DNA of 64,000 bases from Rhodobacteraceae bacterium HIMB11. Lineage in GTDB: Bacteria; Pseudomonadota; Alphaproteobacteria; Rhodobacterales; Rhodobacteraceae. The notes beneath the pieces were generated by a model. That model was not told the origin of the DNA. It saw nothing but the letters and a program-made list of their open reading frames with translations, and did no database searches. The DNA is taken from NCBI GenBank assembly GCA_000472185.1, contig AVDB01000001.1, positions 186,001 to 250,000 on the forward strand, in the 5' to 3' direction. The number at the start of each line of letters is the position of its first letter. Position 1 is the stretch's first letter. Both the position numbers and the translations under genes were made by a program. Of the stretch, positions 1-9,960 are shown piece by piece.

Positions 1-2
1 TC

Positions 3-1718
3 GTCAATTCATTTACGCAATTTGTTCCAGGTCACGTGCACCTGAAGGATCTGGGCCAAATGGTTGCCCGCGAGGTTGAGGCCGCAGGCGGTGTTGCCAA
101 GGAATTCAATACCATCGCTGTCGATGATGGAATTGCGATGGGCCATGATGGCATGCTTTATTCCCTGCCATCCCGTGAAATCATCGCAGATTCAGTCGAA
201 TACATGGTGAATGCCCATTGTGCCGACGCAATGGTTTGTATTTCAAATTGTGATAAAATCACACCGGGTATGTTGATGGCCTCAATGCGCCTAAACATCC
301 CAACAATTTTTGTGTCTGGCGGTCCAATGGAAGCCGGCAAAGCGGTAATTGATGGCAAGGAAATCGCACTTGACCTTGTCGACGCAATGGTTGCTGCCGC
401 GGATGATAAGTACACAGATGAACAGGTCCAACAGATTGAAGAGGCTGCGTGCCCAACTTGTGGATCATGCTCTGGTATGTTCACCGCGAACTCAATGAAC
501 TGTTTGACCGAAGCTCTGGGATTATCCCTGCCTGGAAATGGTTCAACGCTTGCAACGCATTCTAATCGTAAGGCGCTGTTCCTTGAGGCCGGTCAACGCA
601 TCGTTGATCTTGCACGTCGCTGTTATGAACAAAATGACGCCAGCACACTGCCCCGCAACATCGCCACATTCGAGGCCTTCGAAAATGCGATGGCGCTGGA
701 TATTGCGATGGGCGGATCAACGAACACGGTTCTGCACCTTTTGGCGGCCTCTTACGAAGGTGAGGTCGGCTTTACGATGGAAGATATCGATAGATTGTCG
801 CGTAAGGTTCCATGCCTAAGTAAGGTGGCACCAGCCAAAAGTGATGTTCACATGGAGGATGTCCACCGCGCGGGTGGCATTATGGCAATCTTGGGCGAAT
901 TGGATCGTGCGGGATTGATACATCGCAACACCAAAACTGTGCACGCACCAACGATGGGCGATGCATTGGACAACTGGGATGTCATGCGGACCAACAACCC
1001 CGATGTTCATGATTTTTATCGTGCTGCACCGGGTGGCGTTCGCACGACACAAGCATTCTCGCAATCCAACAAATACACCACACTTGATATGGATCGCGCG
1101 GGTGGCGTGATCCGCGACAAAGAAAATGCCTTTTCTCAGGATGGTGGTCTTGCTGTTTTGTTCGGTAACATCGCAGAAGACGGCTGCATCGTGAAAACTG
1201 CAGGCGTTGACGAAAGCATTCTGAAATTTTCAGGCCCTGCATATGTTGTAGAAAGCCAAGATGATGCCGTGAACGACATTCTGACAGGTAAGGTCAAAGA
1301 GGGCGATGTCGTGGTAATCCTTTACGAAGGTCCACGTGGCGGCCCCGGAATGCAGGAAATGCTGTACCCAACTAGTTACCTGAAATCAAAAGGACTGGGT
1401 GCGGCATGTGCATTGGTAACAGATGGACGTTTCTCTGGCGGCACCTCTGGTTTGTCAATTGGTCACGTATCGCCCGAGGCGGCAGAAGGCGGCGCGATTG
1501 CGTTGGTAGAACACGGTGACACCATTGAAATCGATATTCCAAACCGCTCGATCAAATTAGTCATTTCCGACGAAGTTATGGCCGAACGCCGCGCTGCGAA
1601 AGAGGCGCACGGCTGGAAGCCATCAAAGCCACGTAAACGCAAAGTGACAACTGCGCTAAAGGCATACGCGGCGCTGACAACCTCCGCAGCCCAAGGCGCG
1701 GTTCGCGTAGTAGAATAA
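3..1718 (+). CDS. ilvD: Dihydroxy-acid dehydratase, 5' end outside the window
   Basis: IlvD is the cytoplasmic Fe-S enzyme that dehydrates 2,3-dihydroxy-3-methylvalerate and 2,3-dihydroxyisovalerate to the keto acids of isoleucine and valine synthesis. The reading frame is already open at base 3 ([11 protein letters not shown]), which is internal IlvD sequence, so the GTG at 36 is not the start and only a short N-terminal part is missing. Counted from that GTG, the cluster-binding cysteines are visible at C72 (NCDKITPGM) and in [18 protein letters not shown] (C139, C142, C145). The C-terminal signature [20 protein letters not shown] is also present. It is followed directly by a strong terminator and converges on dapD. 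Identity is secure; only the start is unknown. Confidence 0.97.
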   Translation, partial: VNSFTQFVPGHVHLKDLGQMVAREVEAAGGVAKEFNTIAVDDGIAMGHDGMLYSLPSREIIADSVEYMVNAHCADAMVCISNCDKITPGMLMASMRLNIPTIFVSGGPMEAGKAVIDGKEIALDLVDAMVAAADDKYTDEQVQQIEEAACPTCGSCSGMFTANSMNCLTEALGLSLPGNGSTLATHSNRKALFLEAGQRIVDLARRCYEQNDASTLPRNIATFEAFENAMALDIAMGGSTNTVLHLLAASYEGEVGFTMEDIDRLSRKVPCLSKVAPAKSDVHMEDVHRAGGIMAILGELDRAGLIHRNTKTVHAPTMGDALDNWDVMRTNNPDVHDFYRAAPGGVRTTQAFSQSNKYTTLDMDRAGGVIRDKENAFSQDGGLAVLFGNIAEDGCIVKTAGVDESILKFSGPAYVVESQDDAVNDILTGKVKEGDVVVILYEGPRGGPGMQEMLYPTSYLKSKGLGAACALVTDGRFSGGTSGLSIGHVSPEAAEGGAIALVEHGDTIEIDIPNRSIKLVISDEVMAERRAAKEAHGWKPSKPRKRKVTTALKAYAALTTSAAQGAVRVVE

Positions 1719-1725
1719 TAAAAAT

Positions 1726-1755
1726 AGGCGCCCAATCATTGGGCGCCTTTTTATT
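1726..1755. terminator. Rho-independent terminator between ilvD and dapD
   Basis: A near-perfect hairpin AGGCGCCCAAT/ATTGGGCGCCT with a one-base loop (1726-1748) is followed by a T-rich tract (TTTTTATT). It sits 8 bases after the ilvD stop and ends ilvD transcription. Because A-rich sequence also precedes the stem, it may work for the leftward dapD transcript as well. Confidence 0.9.
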
Positions 1756-1810
1756 TCTATCATTGATAACGCGTTTTGGGCTTAAACTTAACCAAGCCGA
1801 AAACCAAATA

Positions 1811-2638
1811 TCAGTCACGCAATAGTTCGTTGATACCTGTTTTACTGCGTGTTTGTTCATCTACGCGTTTTACAATCACGGCGCAGTACAGGTTAATTCC
1901 GTTTTTCGATGGCATCGAACCCGATACCACAACTGAATAGGGTGGAACCTCACCATACATCACTTCACCCGTTTCACGATCCACGATCTTGGTTGATTTG
2001 CCGATGTAAACGCCCATTCCCAACACGGAACCTTCGCGGACGATACAGCCCTCAACAACTTCTGAACGCGCACCGATAAAACAGTTGTCCTCGATAATTG
2101 TTGGCCCAGCTTGCATAGGCTCAAGAACACCACCGATGCCCACACCGCCAGATAGGTGCACATTTTTACCAATCTGTGCGCATGATCCAACAGTTGCCCA
2201 AGTGTCAACCATGGTGCCTTCGTCAACATATGCGCCAAGGTTTACAAAAGATGGCATCAAAACAACGCCAGGTGCGATAAATGCAGATTTGCGAACAACG
2301 CAATTTGGAACCGCGCGGAAACCTGCAGCTTTCCATTGGTTTTCGCCCCAGCCAACAAATTTGCTATCAACCTTGTCCCACCAGCCACTGCCTTGTGGGC
2401 CACCAGATTGAATTTCCATGTCCTTGATACGGAAACCCAATAAAACCGCCTTTTTGGCCCACTGATTCACGTGCCATGAACCGTCATCCAACTTTTGTGC
2501 AACGCGCAATGAACCGCTGTCCAGCGCATTTAGCGTATCTTCGATGGCTTCGCGTGTTTCACCCTGCGTGGCAGGTGTAATCGCGTCGCGATTTTCCCAT
2601 GCGGATTCAATTGCTACTTCCAATTGTTCGTTCGACAT
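1811..2638 (-). CDS. dapD: Tetrahydrodipicolinate N-succinyltransferase
   Basis: DapD transfers succinyl from succinyl-CoA to tetrahydrodipicolinate in the succinylase branch of lysine and meso-diaminopimelate synthesis. The 275-residue length matches the family. The C-terminal half is a left-handed beta-helix with hexapeptide repeats: [20 protein letters not shown], then GGVGIGG, then [18 protein letters not shown] chose the ATG at 2638 ([10 protein letters not shown]) because GGGAGA lies 7 bases upstream; an in-frame ATG at 2653 overlaps that ribosome site. The gene is divergent from rpe across a 147-base gap that must hold both promoters. Nothing unusual is seen. Confidence 0.97.
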   Translation of the reverse strand: MSNEQLEVAIESAWENRDAITPATQGETREAIEDTLNALDSGSLRVAQKLDDGSWHVNQWAKKAVLLGFRIKDMEIQSGGPQGSGWWDKVDSKFVGWGENQWKAAGFRAVPNCVVRKSAFIAPGVVLMPSFVNLGAYVDEGTMVDTWATVGSCAQIGKNVHLSGGVGIGGVLEPMQAGPTIIEDNCFIGARSEVVEGCIVREGSVLGMGVYIGKSTKIVDRETGEVMYGEVPPYSVVVSGSMPSKNGINLYCAVIVKRVDEQTRSKTGINELLRD

Positions 2639-2785
2639 GTCGGATTCTCCCAATAAATGTTGGGCATCCTATAATTTGAAAATGTAGGAAGGACAATCCA
2701 AGTTTCGCTTTCGACAATACGCACGCACTCGACATCGAGGGATAAGCCTATTATGCACGCACAAAATCATCAGTTGGAGTGCATC

Positions 2786-3466
2786 ATGGCATTTGATCGT
2801 TCAGTTAAAATTGCCCCATCAATTTTGTCCGCAGATTTTGCAAATTTCGGAGCTGAAATCCGTGCAATCGAAGATCAAGGTGCAGATTGGGTTCATGTGG
2901 ATGTCATGGATGGGCATTTTGTTCCGAACCTGACCTTCGGTCCACCTGCGGTAAAGGCATTCCGCCCACATGTAAAAACAGTGATGGACGTTCACCTGAT
3001 GATTGCTCCAGTGGACCCATATATTGATGCCTATGCTGATGCGGGTGCTGATGTCCTGACTGCCCATATCGAGGCAGGGCCGCACATCCACCGTACAGTT
3101 CAGGCAATCAAGGCGGCAGGGATGAAAGCAGGTGTTGCATTAAACCCTGGAACACCAGCGGAATCTGTTCAACAACTGCTCGACATGGTCGATCTGATTT
3201 GCGTGATGACCGTTAACCCAGGATTTGGTGGTCAAAAATTTATCGATATGACGGATAAAGTGCGCGCATTGCGCAGCATGATCGGTGATCGTCCCGTTCA
3301 TATTGAAATCGACGGCGGTGTAGATCCAAATACAGCACCAAAATTGGTCGAGGCAGGCGCAGATGTTTTGGTTGCTGGTTCAGCCGTATTCAAAGGCGGA
3401 TCCGTAGATAAACCAGAGGTGTACGGACAAAACATGGACGCGATCAGAAAGTCGTTTTCTGCGTAA
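2786..3466 (+). CDS. rpe: Ribulose-phosphate 3-epimerase
   Basis: Rpe interconverts ribulose 5-phosphate and xylulose 5-phosphate in the pentose-phosphate and Calvin-type pathways; it is a cytoplasmic TIM-barrel metalloenzyme. The 226 residues from the ATG at 2786 (MAFDRSVKIAPSILSADF) fit the family, and TTGGAG lies 6-7 bases upstream. An upstream in-frame ATG at 2753 lacks such a site and would add 11 atypical residues. Visible signatures are HVDVMDGHFVPNLTFGP (metal and catalytic residues), MTVNPGFGGQKF and the phosphate-binding IDGGV with LVAGSAVF. It is a single gene closed by a terminator. Confidence 0.97.
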   Translation: MAFDRSVKIAPSILSADFANFGAEIRAIEDQGADWVHVDVMDGHFVPNLTFGPPAVKAFRPHVKTVMDVHLMIAPVDPYIDAYADAGADVLTAHIEAGPHIHRTVQAIKAAGMKAGVALNPGTPAESVQQLLDMVDLICVMTVNPGFGGQKFIDMTDKVRALRSMIGDRPVHIEIDGGVDPNTAPKLVEAGADVLVAGSAVFKGGSVDKPEVYGQNMDAIRKSFSA

Positions 3467-3469
3467 ACA

Positions 3470-3506
3470 AAAACGGCCGCTGAACATTCAGCAGCCGCTT
3501 TATTTT
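3470..3506. terminator. Terminator between rpe and coxM-like gene
   Basis: An imperfect inverted repeat (CGGCCGCTGAA ... TTCAGCAGCCG) lies 4-8 bases after the rpe stop. It is flanked by an A-run on the left and TTTATTTT on the right, so it can serve both converging transcripts. Confidence 0.75.
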
Positions 3507-3519
3507 AGTTATTCGAACC

Positions 3520-4305
3520 TTAGCTTGCTGCAGCAACTGCTCGCTTTGTTAGCACCTTAACAAGGTGTGCACGATAATCGCCAGACCCATGCAGATCACT
3601 GATCATGCCATCGCCCGAGACAGACAGTCCTTCGACAGCATCCGCAGAAAAGTTGCCGCTAAGCGCCTCTTCTGCTTCTGTCCAACGAAAAACGCCATCC
3701 TCTGACGCGCCAGTTACAGCAACACGAACACCGTCTACGTACTTCGCAACAAAGACACCAACCATCGCAAAACGTGACGCTGGTTGTTCAAATTTTTGAT
3801 AGCTGGCCGCTTCTGGAATTGGGAAGCGAACGTTTGTGATGATTTCTCCCTCTTCTAGTGCCGTTGTGAACATACCCTGGAAGTAATCATCTGCAGCAAT
3901 CTCACGAGAGTTCGTTTCAATTGTTGCACCTGATGCCAAGGCTGCAGATGGGTAGCACGCCGCTGGGTCATTATTGGCCAGTGATCCGCCGATTGTTCCG
4001 CGGTTGCGGACAGCTGGATCGCCAATGTTTGACGCAAGCGCGGCAAGTGCAGGATATGCACCTGCTTCTGCGGCTACAGTTGCGTGCGTTGTTGCACCAC
4101 CAACAGAAATGCCTCCGTCCGCTTCGCAAACACCCTTCATTTCGGCAATGCCAGATAGGCTTACCAATTTTGAGGGGCTGGCCAAACGCTGCTTTAGCGT
4201 AGGGATCAATGTTTGACCCCCACCCAGTGCTTGTGCCTCTTCTGCGGCCATTGCAGAAACTGCATCTGCAATTGTCGAAGGTTTTTCGAAATCAAAGTTA
4301 TACAT
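3520..4305 (-). CDS. coxM: FAD-binding medium subunit of CO-dehydrogenase-like molybdenum hydroxylase (CoxM family)
   Basis: This is the 261-residue flavoprotein subunit of a xanthine-oxidase-family three-subunit enzyme. It passes electrons from the Fe-S subunit to an acceptor via FAD. FAD-binding signatures are near the N-terminus (ALGGGQTLIP, about residues 26-35) and in the middle (TIGGSLANNDPAACYP, about residue 105), as in CoxM/CutM proteins. Length is slightly short of the 280-290 residues usual for CoxM. It is last in the leftward operon coxG-coxS-coxL-coxM, 15 bases after coxL. The true substrate of the complex is uncertain because the large subunit is of form II type. Family assignment is firm; CO as substrate is not. 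Confidence 0.9.
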   Translation of the reverse strand: MYNFDFEKPSTIADAVSAMAAEEAQALGGGQTLIPTLKQRLASPSKLVSLSGIAEMKGVCEADGGISVGGATTHATVAAEAGAYPALAALASNIGDPAVRNRGTIGGSLANNDPAACYPSAALASGATIETNSREIAADDYFQGMFTTALEEGEIITNVRFPIPEAASYQKFEQPASRFAMVGVFVAKYVDGVRVAVTGASEDGVFRWTEAEEALSGNFSADAVEGLSVSGDGMISDLHGSGDYRAHLVKVLTKRAVAAAS

Positions 4306-4320
4306 CTTATTTGCCTCCGA

Positions 4321-6684
4321 TTAGCTGTTCATCGCCGCCCAAACACGCGAAGGTGATACAGGCATGTCGATATGAGTTACATTATGACCCGCTGATTGCA
4401 ACGCGTCTACAACCGCATTAACAACAGAGGGTGGTGAACCGATGGCACCAGCCTCGCCACAGCCTTTTACGCCCAATGGGTTGTGCGTACATGGCGTTTG
4501 GCAAGAGTGATCAACCGCATAGAACGGCACATCAGACGCACGTGGCATCGCATAATCCATGTATGATGCACTTAGCAGCTGACCATTTTCGTCATACGCA
4601 CAGTTTTCCATCAACGCTTGGCCAATACCCTGCGCCAATCCACCGTGCACCTGACCCGTAACAATCATTGGGTTAATGATGTTGCCAAAGTCATCTGCAG
4701 CAGAGAACCGCTCAACCGTGACCTTACCAGTATCTGGGTCAACTTCGACCTCGCAGGCATATGCGCCTGATGGGTATGTGAAGTTTGATGGATCATAGAA
4801 TGCAGTTTCTTCTAGACCTGGTTCAATGTTGTCCAACGGATAGTTATGTGGAACATATGCAGCCAATGTGACATCGCCCCATGCACATGATTTATCCGTG
4901 CCGGCAACTGTGAACTGACCATCTTTAAGCTCGATGTCCGCCTCAGATGCTTCTAGCAGGTGAGAGGCGATTTTCTTCGCTTTGTTGATGATTTTCTCAG
5001 TCGCGCGAACCATTGCAGAACCACAAACCGCGATTGAACGCGATCCATATGTGCCCATGCCAAATGGAATTTTCGAGCTGTCGCCATGCACGATTTCGAT
5101 CATGCTTTCGTCAATGCCCAGCATTTCTGCAACCACTTGTGGGAATGCAGTTTCATGACCTTGGCCATGGCTGTGCGCACCAACCATCACGCTGATTGAA
5201 CCTGTTGCATTTACGCGCACCGTTGCGGCATCATACAGACCCGCGCGCGCACCCAATTGGCCAACCAGATTTGAAGGCGCAATACCGCAGGCTTCGATGT
5301 AGCAGTTGACGCCAAGACCACGAAGTTTGCCATTCGCTTCTGATGCTTTGCGACGTGCTTCGAAACCAGAGATATCTGCGATCTCTTCTAGTTTATCCAT
5401 TGTCGCAACATAGTTACCAGTGTCATATTCCACAGCAACTGGCGTTGCATATGGGAACTCTGTGATAAAGTTCTGGCGACGCAATGCAATCGGATCAACA
5501 CCCAATTCACGCGCTGCTTTGTCAATCACACGTTCAAGCTGATATGTTGCTTCGGGACGACCCGCGCCACGATAGGCATCAACAGGAACAGTATTTGTGA
5601 ATACCGCTTTCACATTTACGTAAATCAATGGCGTCTTATAGTTACCCGCCATCAATGTACCGTGCAGCCATGTTGGAACAGACGGTGCAAATGTAGATAG
5701 GTAGGCACCCATGTTTGCCAATGTTTCGGTGCGTACAGCTGTGAAGTTGTTATCAGCATCAAGTGCCAATTCAATCTTTGTCACGTGATCACGACCATGG
5801 GCATCCGAAATAAATGCTTCTGAGCGTGACGCGGTCCACTTAACTGGACGGTTGATTTGACGTGCTGCGAATGTACAGAATGCCTCTTCTGCGTAGTGGA
5901 AGATTTTTGTTCCAAATCCACCACCTACATCAGGTGCAACAACACGCAACTTATGCTCAGGAATTCCCAAGACGAATGCGCCCATCAACAAACGAATGAC
6001 GTGTGGGTTTTGCGATGTTGTATACAGTGTGCTTTCGTCGTTTGCACGGTTGTAATCACCAACAGCAACACGCGGCTCCATTGGGTTTGCAACCAAGCGG
6101 TTGTTGACCAATTCCAATGTTGTCACATGCGCCGCGTTTTTGATCGCTTCATCAACTGCGCCTTTGTTTTCCTCAACAAAACCCCAGTCATAACATAGGT
6201 TATCACCTAGATCATCATGAACGGTTGCGGACCCTTCACTCAGTGCAGCTTTCATATCAACAACTGCTGGCAGTTCTTCGATGTCGATGTTCAATGCTTC
6301 GCCCGCGTCGCGCGCTTGTTCCAACGACTCTGCAATCACGGCAGCAATTGGATCGCCAACGTGGCGCACTTTGCCCTGTGCAAGAACTGGGTGTGCTGGC
6401 TCTTTCATGGCTTCGCCATGACGGTCCGTTACCTGCCAACCGCAGGGCAGACCACCGATACCTTCAAAGTCGGCACCTGTGAAAATGCGAACAACGCCTG
6501 GCATCGCCTCGGCTGCGGATGTATCAATGCTATTGATTTTTCCGTGCGCAACGTCTGAGCGTACAAAATGAACGTATGTTTGTCCGTGAATATTGATGTC
6601 GTCGGTGTACTGACCTTGACCTGTCAAAAACCGGACGTCTTCGCGGCGCTTTGAGCTTGCGCCAATGCCACTATCTTTTGGCAT
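4321..6684 (-). CDS. coxL: Molybdenum hydroxylase large subunit, form II CO-dehydrogenase-like (CoxL family)
   Basis: This 787-residue catalytic subunit carries the molybdopterin-cytosine dinucleotide (Mo/Cu type in true CO dehydrogenases). The active-site loop reads AYRGAGR at about residues 370-376. That is the form II signature, not the AYxCSFR loop of form I CoxL whose Cys binds copper. The conserved glutamate near the Mo lies in [15 protein letters not shown] close to residue 742. Other family blocks are [14 protein letters not shown] and [11 protein letters not shown]-like [12 protein letters not shown]. Form II enzymes may oxidise CO slowly or another small substrate, so the name is provisional. 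No maturation genes (coxD/E/F, xdhC-like, mocA-like) are visible in the window; they must be elsewhere if the enzyme is functional. Confidence 0.9.
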   Translation of the reverse strand: MPKDSGIGASSKRREDVRFLTGQGQYTDDINIHGQTYVHFVRSDVAHGKINSIDTSAAEAMPGVVRIFTGADFEGIGGLPCGWQVTDRHGEAMKEPAHPVLAQGKVRHVGDPIAAVIAESLEQARDAGEALNIDIEELPAVVDMKAALSEGSATVHDDLGDNLCYDWGFVEENKGAVDEAIKNAAHVTTLELVNNRLVANPMEPRVAVGDYNRANDESTLYTTSQNPHVIRLLMGAFVLGIPEHKLRVVAPDVGGGFGTKIFHYAEEAFCTFAARQINRPVKWTASRSEAFISDAHGRDHVTKIELALDADNNFTAVRTETLANMGAYLSTFAPSVPTWLHGTLMAGNYKTPLIYVNVKAVFTNTVPVDAYRGAGRPEATYQLERVIDKAARELGVDPIALRRQNFITEFPYATPVAVEYDTGNYVATMDKLEEIADISGFEARRKASEANGKLRGLGVNCYIEACGIAPSNLVGQLGARAGLYDAATVRVNATGSISVMVGAHSHGQGHETAFPQVVAEMLGIDESMIEIVHGDSSKIPFGMGTYGSRSIAVCGSAMVRATEKIINKAKKIASHLLEASEADIELKDGQFTVAGTDKSCAWGDVTLAAYVPHNYPLDNIEPGLEETAFYDPSNFTYPSGAYACEVEVDPDTGKVTVERFSAADDFGNIINPMIVTGQVHGGLAQGIGQALMENCAYDENGQLLSASYMDYAMPRASDVPFYAVDHSCQTPCTHNPLGVKGCGEAGAIGSPPSVVNAVVDALQSAGHNVTHIDMPVSPSRVWAAMNS

Positions 6685-6704
6685 GATTTCCTCCCTAGTT
6701 TTAG

Positions 6705-7190
6705 TTATTCAGCGGCCAATTGACTTACGTCTTGTCCAGATGCAGCCATGATCGCTTTGACGATGTTGTGATACCCTGTGCAACGGCAAATGTTGCCTTC
6801 AAGGTGGTGACGGACTTCTGCTTCTGTTGGCTTAGCATTCTTCTTCAAAAGATCTGCTGCCGCCATCACCATACCTGGTGTACAGAAACCACATTGTAGT
6901 CCGTGATGTTCTTGGAACGCCGCTTGGATTGCACTTAGTGATCCGTCCGCATTCGCCTGACCTTCAATTGTGGACACGTCTGCGCCATCTGCCTCTGCTG
7001 CGAGCATCGTGCATGATTTAACAGCAATGCCATCGACGTGAACGGTACACGCGCCACATTGACTGGTGTCACAACCAACGTGCGTCCCCGTTAGGCGCAA
7101 ATCAGTTCTGAGAAAGTCAACGAGCAGCGTGCGCCCTTCAACCTCGCCAGAAACGGATTTGCCGTTTACTGTCATGGTAATGTTTGCCAT
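6705..7190 (-). CDS. coxS: [2Fe-2S] small subunit of CO-dehydrogenase-like enzyme (CoxS family)
   Basis: This is the 161-residue electron-transfer subunit with two [2Fe-2S] clusters. The plant-ferredoxin-type cluster is formed by [16 protein letters not shown] plus a later Cys (VKSC). The second, all-helical cluster uses CGFCTPG and [10 protein letters not shown] near residues 100 and 136. It lies between coxG and coxL, with 20-30 base gaps and purine-rich GGAGG-type ribosome sites (the reverse strand reads GGGAGGAAA before each start). The order S-L-M is the one usual for form II operons. Length is normal for CoxS (about 160). Confidence 0.93.
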   Translation of the reverse strand: MANITMTVNGKSVSGEVEGRTLLVDFLRTDLRLTGTHVGCDTSQCGACTVHVDGIAVKSCTMLAAEADGADVSTIEGQANADGSLSAIQAAFQEHHGLQCGFCTPGMVMAAADLLKKNAKPTEAEVRHHLEGNICRCTGYHNIVKAIMAASGQDVSQLAAE

Positions 7191-7217
7191 TTTTCTCCTC
7201 CCTAGTGAGATCTAATT

Positions 7218-7730
7218 TTAGTTTGAGACAAGACGTCCCAACCAACCTTTTTTCTTTTCGCCCTCTTCAGAACCCTCAACCTCTTCTAAGGGTCCTTGGA
7301 CAGCATTTCTGAATTCTTCAAAAAACTGGTCCGCCATTTTTTTGGCGAACCCATCGATGATGCGACTGCCAAGTTGCGCAAGTTTTCCGCCCACTTTGGC
7401 CTCCACATCGTATGATAACAATGTGCCGCCTTCTTCATCCGTCAAGACAACCTTGGCGCCACCTTTGGCAAACCCTGCTGCGCCGCCTTTGCCTTCGCCC
7501 GACAAGGTCAGGCTTTCACCCTCGACGATATCGGACAGGGTGACCGCACCTTTGAACGTCGCTTTTACGGGTCCGACCTTTTGTACAACTGTCGCTTCAA
7601 ACCCTTCTTCTGGGCTTCCGCTCATCTCTTTGCAGCCGGGTACGCATTGCTGTAGCACTTCCGCAGACAACAATGCCTGCCAAACTTCATTTCGATCTGC
7701 TGCAATCAGTTTAGAATCAGAAAGATTCAT
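7218..7730 (-). CDS. coxG: CoxG-like SRPBCC-domain protein
   Basis: This 170-residue protein of the START/SRPBCC fold, in the carbon monoxide dehydrogenase subunit G family, is first gene of the leftward operon. The family domain fills residues 1-150: the motif around LQQCVPGCKEM is the usual CoxG block, followed by GKGGAAGFAKGGAKV and LAQLGSRIIDGFAKKMADQFFEEF. The C-terminal tail (EEVEGSEEGEKKKGWLGRLVSN) is charged with an amphipathic end, consistent with membrane association. CoxG proteins are thought to help couple the dehydrogenase to membrane quinones. That is family knowledge, not something shown here. Its start is about 52 bases from the nearest palindromic TTAG-A-CTAA motif. Confidence 0.85.
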   Translation of the reverse strand: MNLSDSKLIAADRNEVWQALLSAEVLQQCVPGCKEMSGSPEEGFEATVVQKVGPVKATFKGAVTLSDIVEGESLTLSGEGKGGAAGFAKGGAKVVLTDEEGGTLLSYDVEAKVGGKLAQLGSRIIDGFAKKMADQFFEEFRNAVQGPLEEVEGSEEGEKKKGWLGRLVSN

Positions 7731-8066
7731 AATTATTCTCCAGTTATTGACATGCTAACCGACATGTCCGTGTGTGCGATATTAGACTAAGGGCTTAGTT
7801 AGCGAATTTTTGGCAGTAACGTTGCGTTGCCGTGGTGAACAAAACTGCGTACTACCGCCCATCTTGTAAAGCGAAAAGTGTGAGTCTTAGACTAAGGTTC
7901 AATATTATCAATATTTACGCTTCCAGCTAGGTTTATCTCTAGCTGCCGCTGCTATCTCGTAAGCAAGACCAATCAATCTGTTTATTTTTTGTCTCTAAAC
8001 CTTTGGTCTAATAGCCACCGGAATTCGACGCTGTTAATATAATAAAGAATAACCAAAGGCACGATT
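7731..8066. promoter_or_regulatory. Divergent cox/response-regulator control region with repeated TTAG-A-CTAA palindromes
   Basis: This 336-base non-coding region separates coxG (leftward) from the LuxR regulator (rightward). It contains TTAGACTAAGG at 7782-7792 and again at 7887-7897, where it extends to the palindrome CTTAG-A-CTAAG. A related site, CCTTTGGTCTAA (reverse strand TTAGACCAAAGG), is at 8000-8011. The first site runs into a second dyad, CTAAG-GG-CTTAG (7788-7799). The outer sites lie about 52 bases from the coxG start and about 56 bases from the regulator start. That symmetry is what one expects of operators for the neighbouring LuxR-type regulator, but binding is inferred. Confidence 0.6.
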
Positions 8067-8753
8067 ATGGACCGCAACACAGTTAAAGGTGACCGAAATT
8101 TTTCAACGGCATTGATAATTGATGATCATCCATTGTTTTGTGATGCGCTTTCCATGACTCTGCGCGCCATTTCAGATATCCAAGAGATTTCCACTGCCAC
8201 AGACTTAAAGAGCGCAGTTGAAAAGCTGGATGATGAACCACAGCCTGATCTAGTAGTACTTGATTTGAATCTACCAGACGTAGATGGCTTAGAGGGCCTG
8301 GTTCGATTAAAAAATATGATTAACGCGCCTGTGGTCGTTGTGTCCTCTATGGCTGACAACCGCATGATCACTACGTGTATCAAAGCAGGCGCATCTGGGT
8401 TTGTTCCAAAGCACAGCAAACGCGAAGTTTTTATTTCCGCAATCAGCGCATTAAAACAGGGGCACATTTTTGTGCCAGATGGTTTTGTTTTGTTAGATGA
8501 CGGTCAAATGCGGACCCCTGACCAAGGCGACATTCTTGCTCGCTTAGGGACTTTGACAAATCAACAGGCGCGCATTCTTCAATTGATATGCGAAGGCAAG
8601 TTGAACAAGCAAATCGCGTTTGAATTATCAATCGCCGAAACAACAGTGAAAGCACATGTCACAGCAATTATGCGAAAATTGGGTGTGCAGAGCCGAACAC
8701 AAGCGGTTTTATTGGCAAAAGAAGCAAGCTTTGTAAGTGTCTTGCAAGAATAA
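8067..8753 (+). CDS. LuxR/NarL-family response regulator
   Basis: This 228-residue two-component transcription factor has an N-terminal receiver (about residues 14-135) with the acidic pair D19-D20, phosphoacceptor D66 in VVLDLNLPDVDG, Ser at 93-94 and Lys115. A C-terminal LuxR-type helix-turn-helix follows (about 160-220: LTNQQARILQLICEGKLNKQ ... TTVKAHVTAIMRKLGV). An AAAGG ribosome site precedes the ATG. It is first in a rightward unit with a FIST protein and a hybrid histidine kinase, and is divergent from the cox-like operon. I infer that the kinase phosphorylates it and that it controls coxGSLM. The exact signal is unknown. Confidence 0.92.
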   Translation: MDRNTVKGDRNFSTALIIDDHPLFCDALSMTLRAISDIQEISTATDLKSAVEKLDDEPQPDLVVLDLNLPDVDGLEGLVRLKNMINAPVVVVSSMADNRMITTCIKAGASGFVPKHSKREVFISAISALKQGHIFVPDGFVLLDDGQMRTPDQGDILARLGTLTNQQARILQLICEGKLNKQIAFELSIAETTVKAHVTAIMRKLGVQSRTQAVLLAKEASFVSVLQE

Positions 8754-8826
8754 TTATATTCCAGTTTAATTCCCACAAAAACGAGGAGTTTCATGCGTAT
8801 TTAATAGTGCGTATGGCAAAAGAAAT

Positions 8827-9960
8827 TTGGAAAGAATTGTAGTAACCGCAGACGTTGGTTGCGAAGAAAACCGCGCCGCAGAATTATTGGCTGACAAACT
8901 TGGCTCGTCACCTTTTTCGGCCATAATTTTAATGGTATCCCCCAGAGCAGATTTTGAAAATTTAGCCGATGTATTCTCAAACCGATTTCCAACTGCGCAG
9001 GTCATCGGGTGTTCGACAGCAGGTGAAATTTGCCACGACGGGTATGCAGAGAATCGAATGTTGGCATTGGGCTTACCCCAAACGCACTTTTCATGTCGCG
9101 TTCAAATGGTTTCCAACGTCGATGATGCAGATTATAGCAACGTTTCAACTTTAATGCTGCGCAATAAAGCCGACCTCGAAAAGGAGCATCCTGATTGGGA
9201 AAATGAATTTAATTTTCTACTCATTGATGGATTATCGCAATGCGAGGACAAGTTCGTTTCCGCACTTTCGATGGCACTGGGTTCCGTTCCGCTGTTTGGT
9301 GGATCATCTGCTGACGGGGTTGAATTCACGAAAACAAAACTTTTGCACCAAGGGACCTGGCACGAAAACGCTGCCGTTCTTATGCAAGTCAGAACACTTT
9401 GTGGAATATCCGTCTTCAAAACAGATCACCTTATTCCCACAGAAAAGCGGATGGTGGTTACCAAAGCCAATCCAGAAGAGCGCACGGTAAGTGAAATAAA
9501 TGCAGCCCCGGCGGCAAAAGAATATGCGCGACTATTGGGGAAAGACCCCGAACAATTGTCCACATTCACGTTTGCGGCGCATCCTGTTGTTGTTAAAGTT
9601 GGGGGCACGCACCATGTTCGAGCAATTCAACGCATTTCCGAAAACGGTGATCTCATTTTCTTCTCCGCAATTGACGAGGGCTTGGTACTAACACTTGCCG
9701 ATCCTATGGATATGTCTGATCATCTTGAAAAAGAGATGGCAAAGCTGTCGAAAAAACGCGCGCCAGATATTGTGTTGGCATGCGATTGCATTTTGAGAAG
9801 ATTAGAAGCCCAAGAAAAGCAAAAGTCGCACGTGCTTTCTCAAATCCTGTCCGACAATCGGGTTTTTGGATTTTCTACCTACGGTGAACAGTATAATTCA
9901 ATGCATGTGAACCAAACACTGACAGGCGTTGCGATCTATCCACCCGAGGCGGGCGAATGA
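8827..9960 (+). CDS. FIST-domain signal protein; N-terminus probably shifted by one base
   Basis: This is a 377-residue protein with FIST_N (VIGCSTAGEICHDGY, about residue 60) and FIST_C domains, a family of intracellular ligand sensors paired with histidine kinases; some members such as NosP bind haem and sense NO. The uninterrupted frame offers only a weak TTG start at 8827. A strong GAGGAG site at 8783-8788 leads instead to an ATG at 8793 that reads ATG CGT ATT and then TAA. Dropping one T of the TTT at 8800-8802 would fuse that ATG in frame to the FIST frame, adding the plausible residues MRINSAYGKRN. So this may be a sequencing error, a frameshift mutation or a recoding site. The 3' end overlaps the kinase start (ATGA). 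Confidence 0.85.
   Translation: MERIVVTADVGCEENRAAELLADKLGSSPFSAIILMVSPRADFENLADVFSNRFPTAQVIGCSTAGEICHDGYAENRMLALGLPQTHFSCRVQMVSNVDDADYSNVSTLMLRNKADLEKEHPDWENEFNFLLIDGLSQCEDKFVSALSMALGSVPLFGGSSADGVEFTKTKLLHQGTWHENAAVLMQVRTLCGISVFKTDHLIPTEKRMVVTKANPEERTVSEINAAPAAKEYARLLGKDPEQLSTFTFAAHPVVVKVGGTHHVRAIQRISENGDLIFFSAIDEGLVLTLADPMDMSDHLEKEMAKLSKKRAPDIVLACDCILRRLEAQEKQKSHVLSQILSDNRVFGFSTYGEQYNSMHVNQTLTGVAIYPPEAGE

Noticed and set aside
5558-5578. Form I (true CO dehydrogenase) active-site loop in CoxL
   Set aside because: The encoded loop is AYRGAGR; the copper-binding Cys of AYxCSFR is absent.
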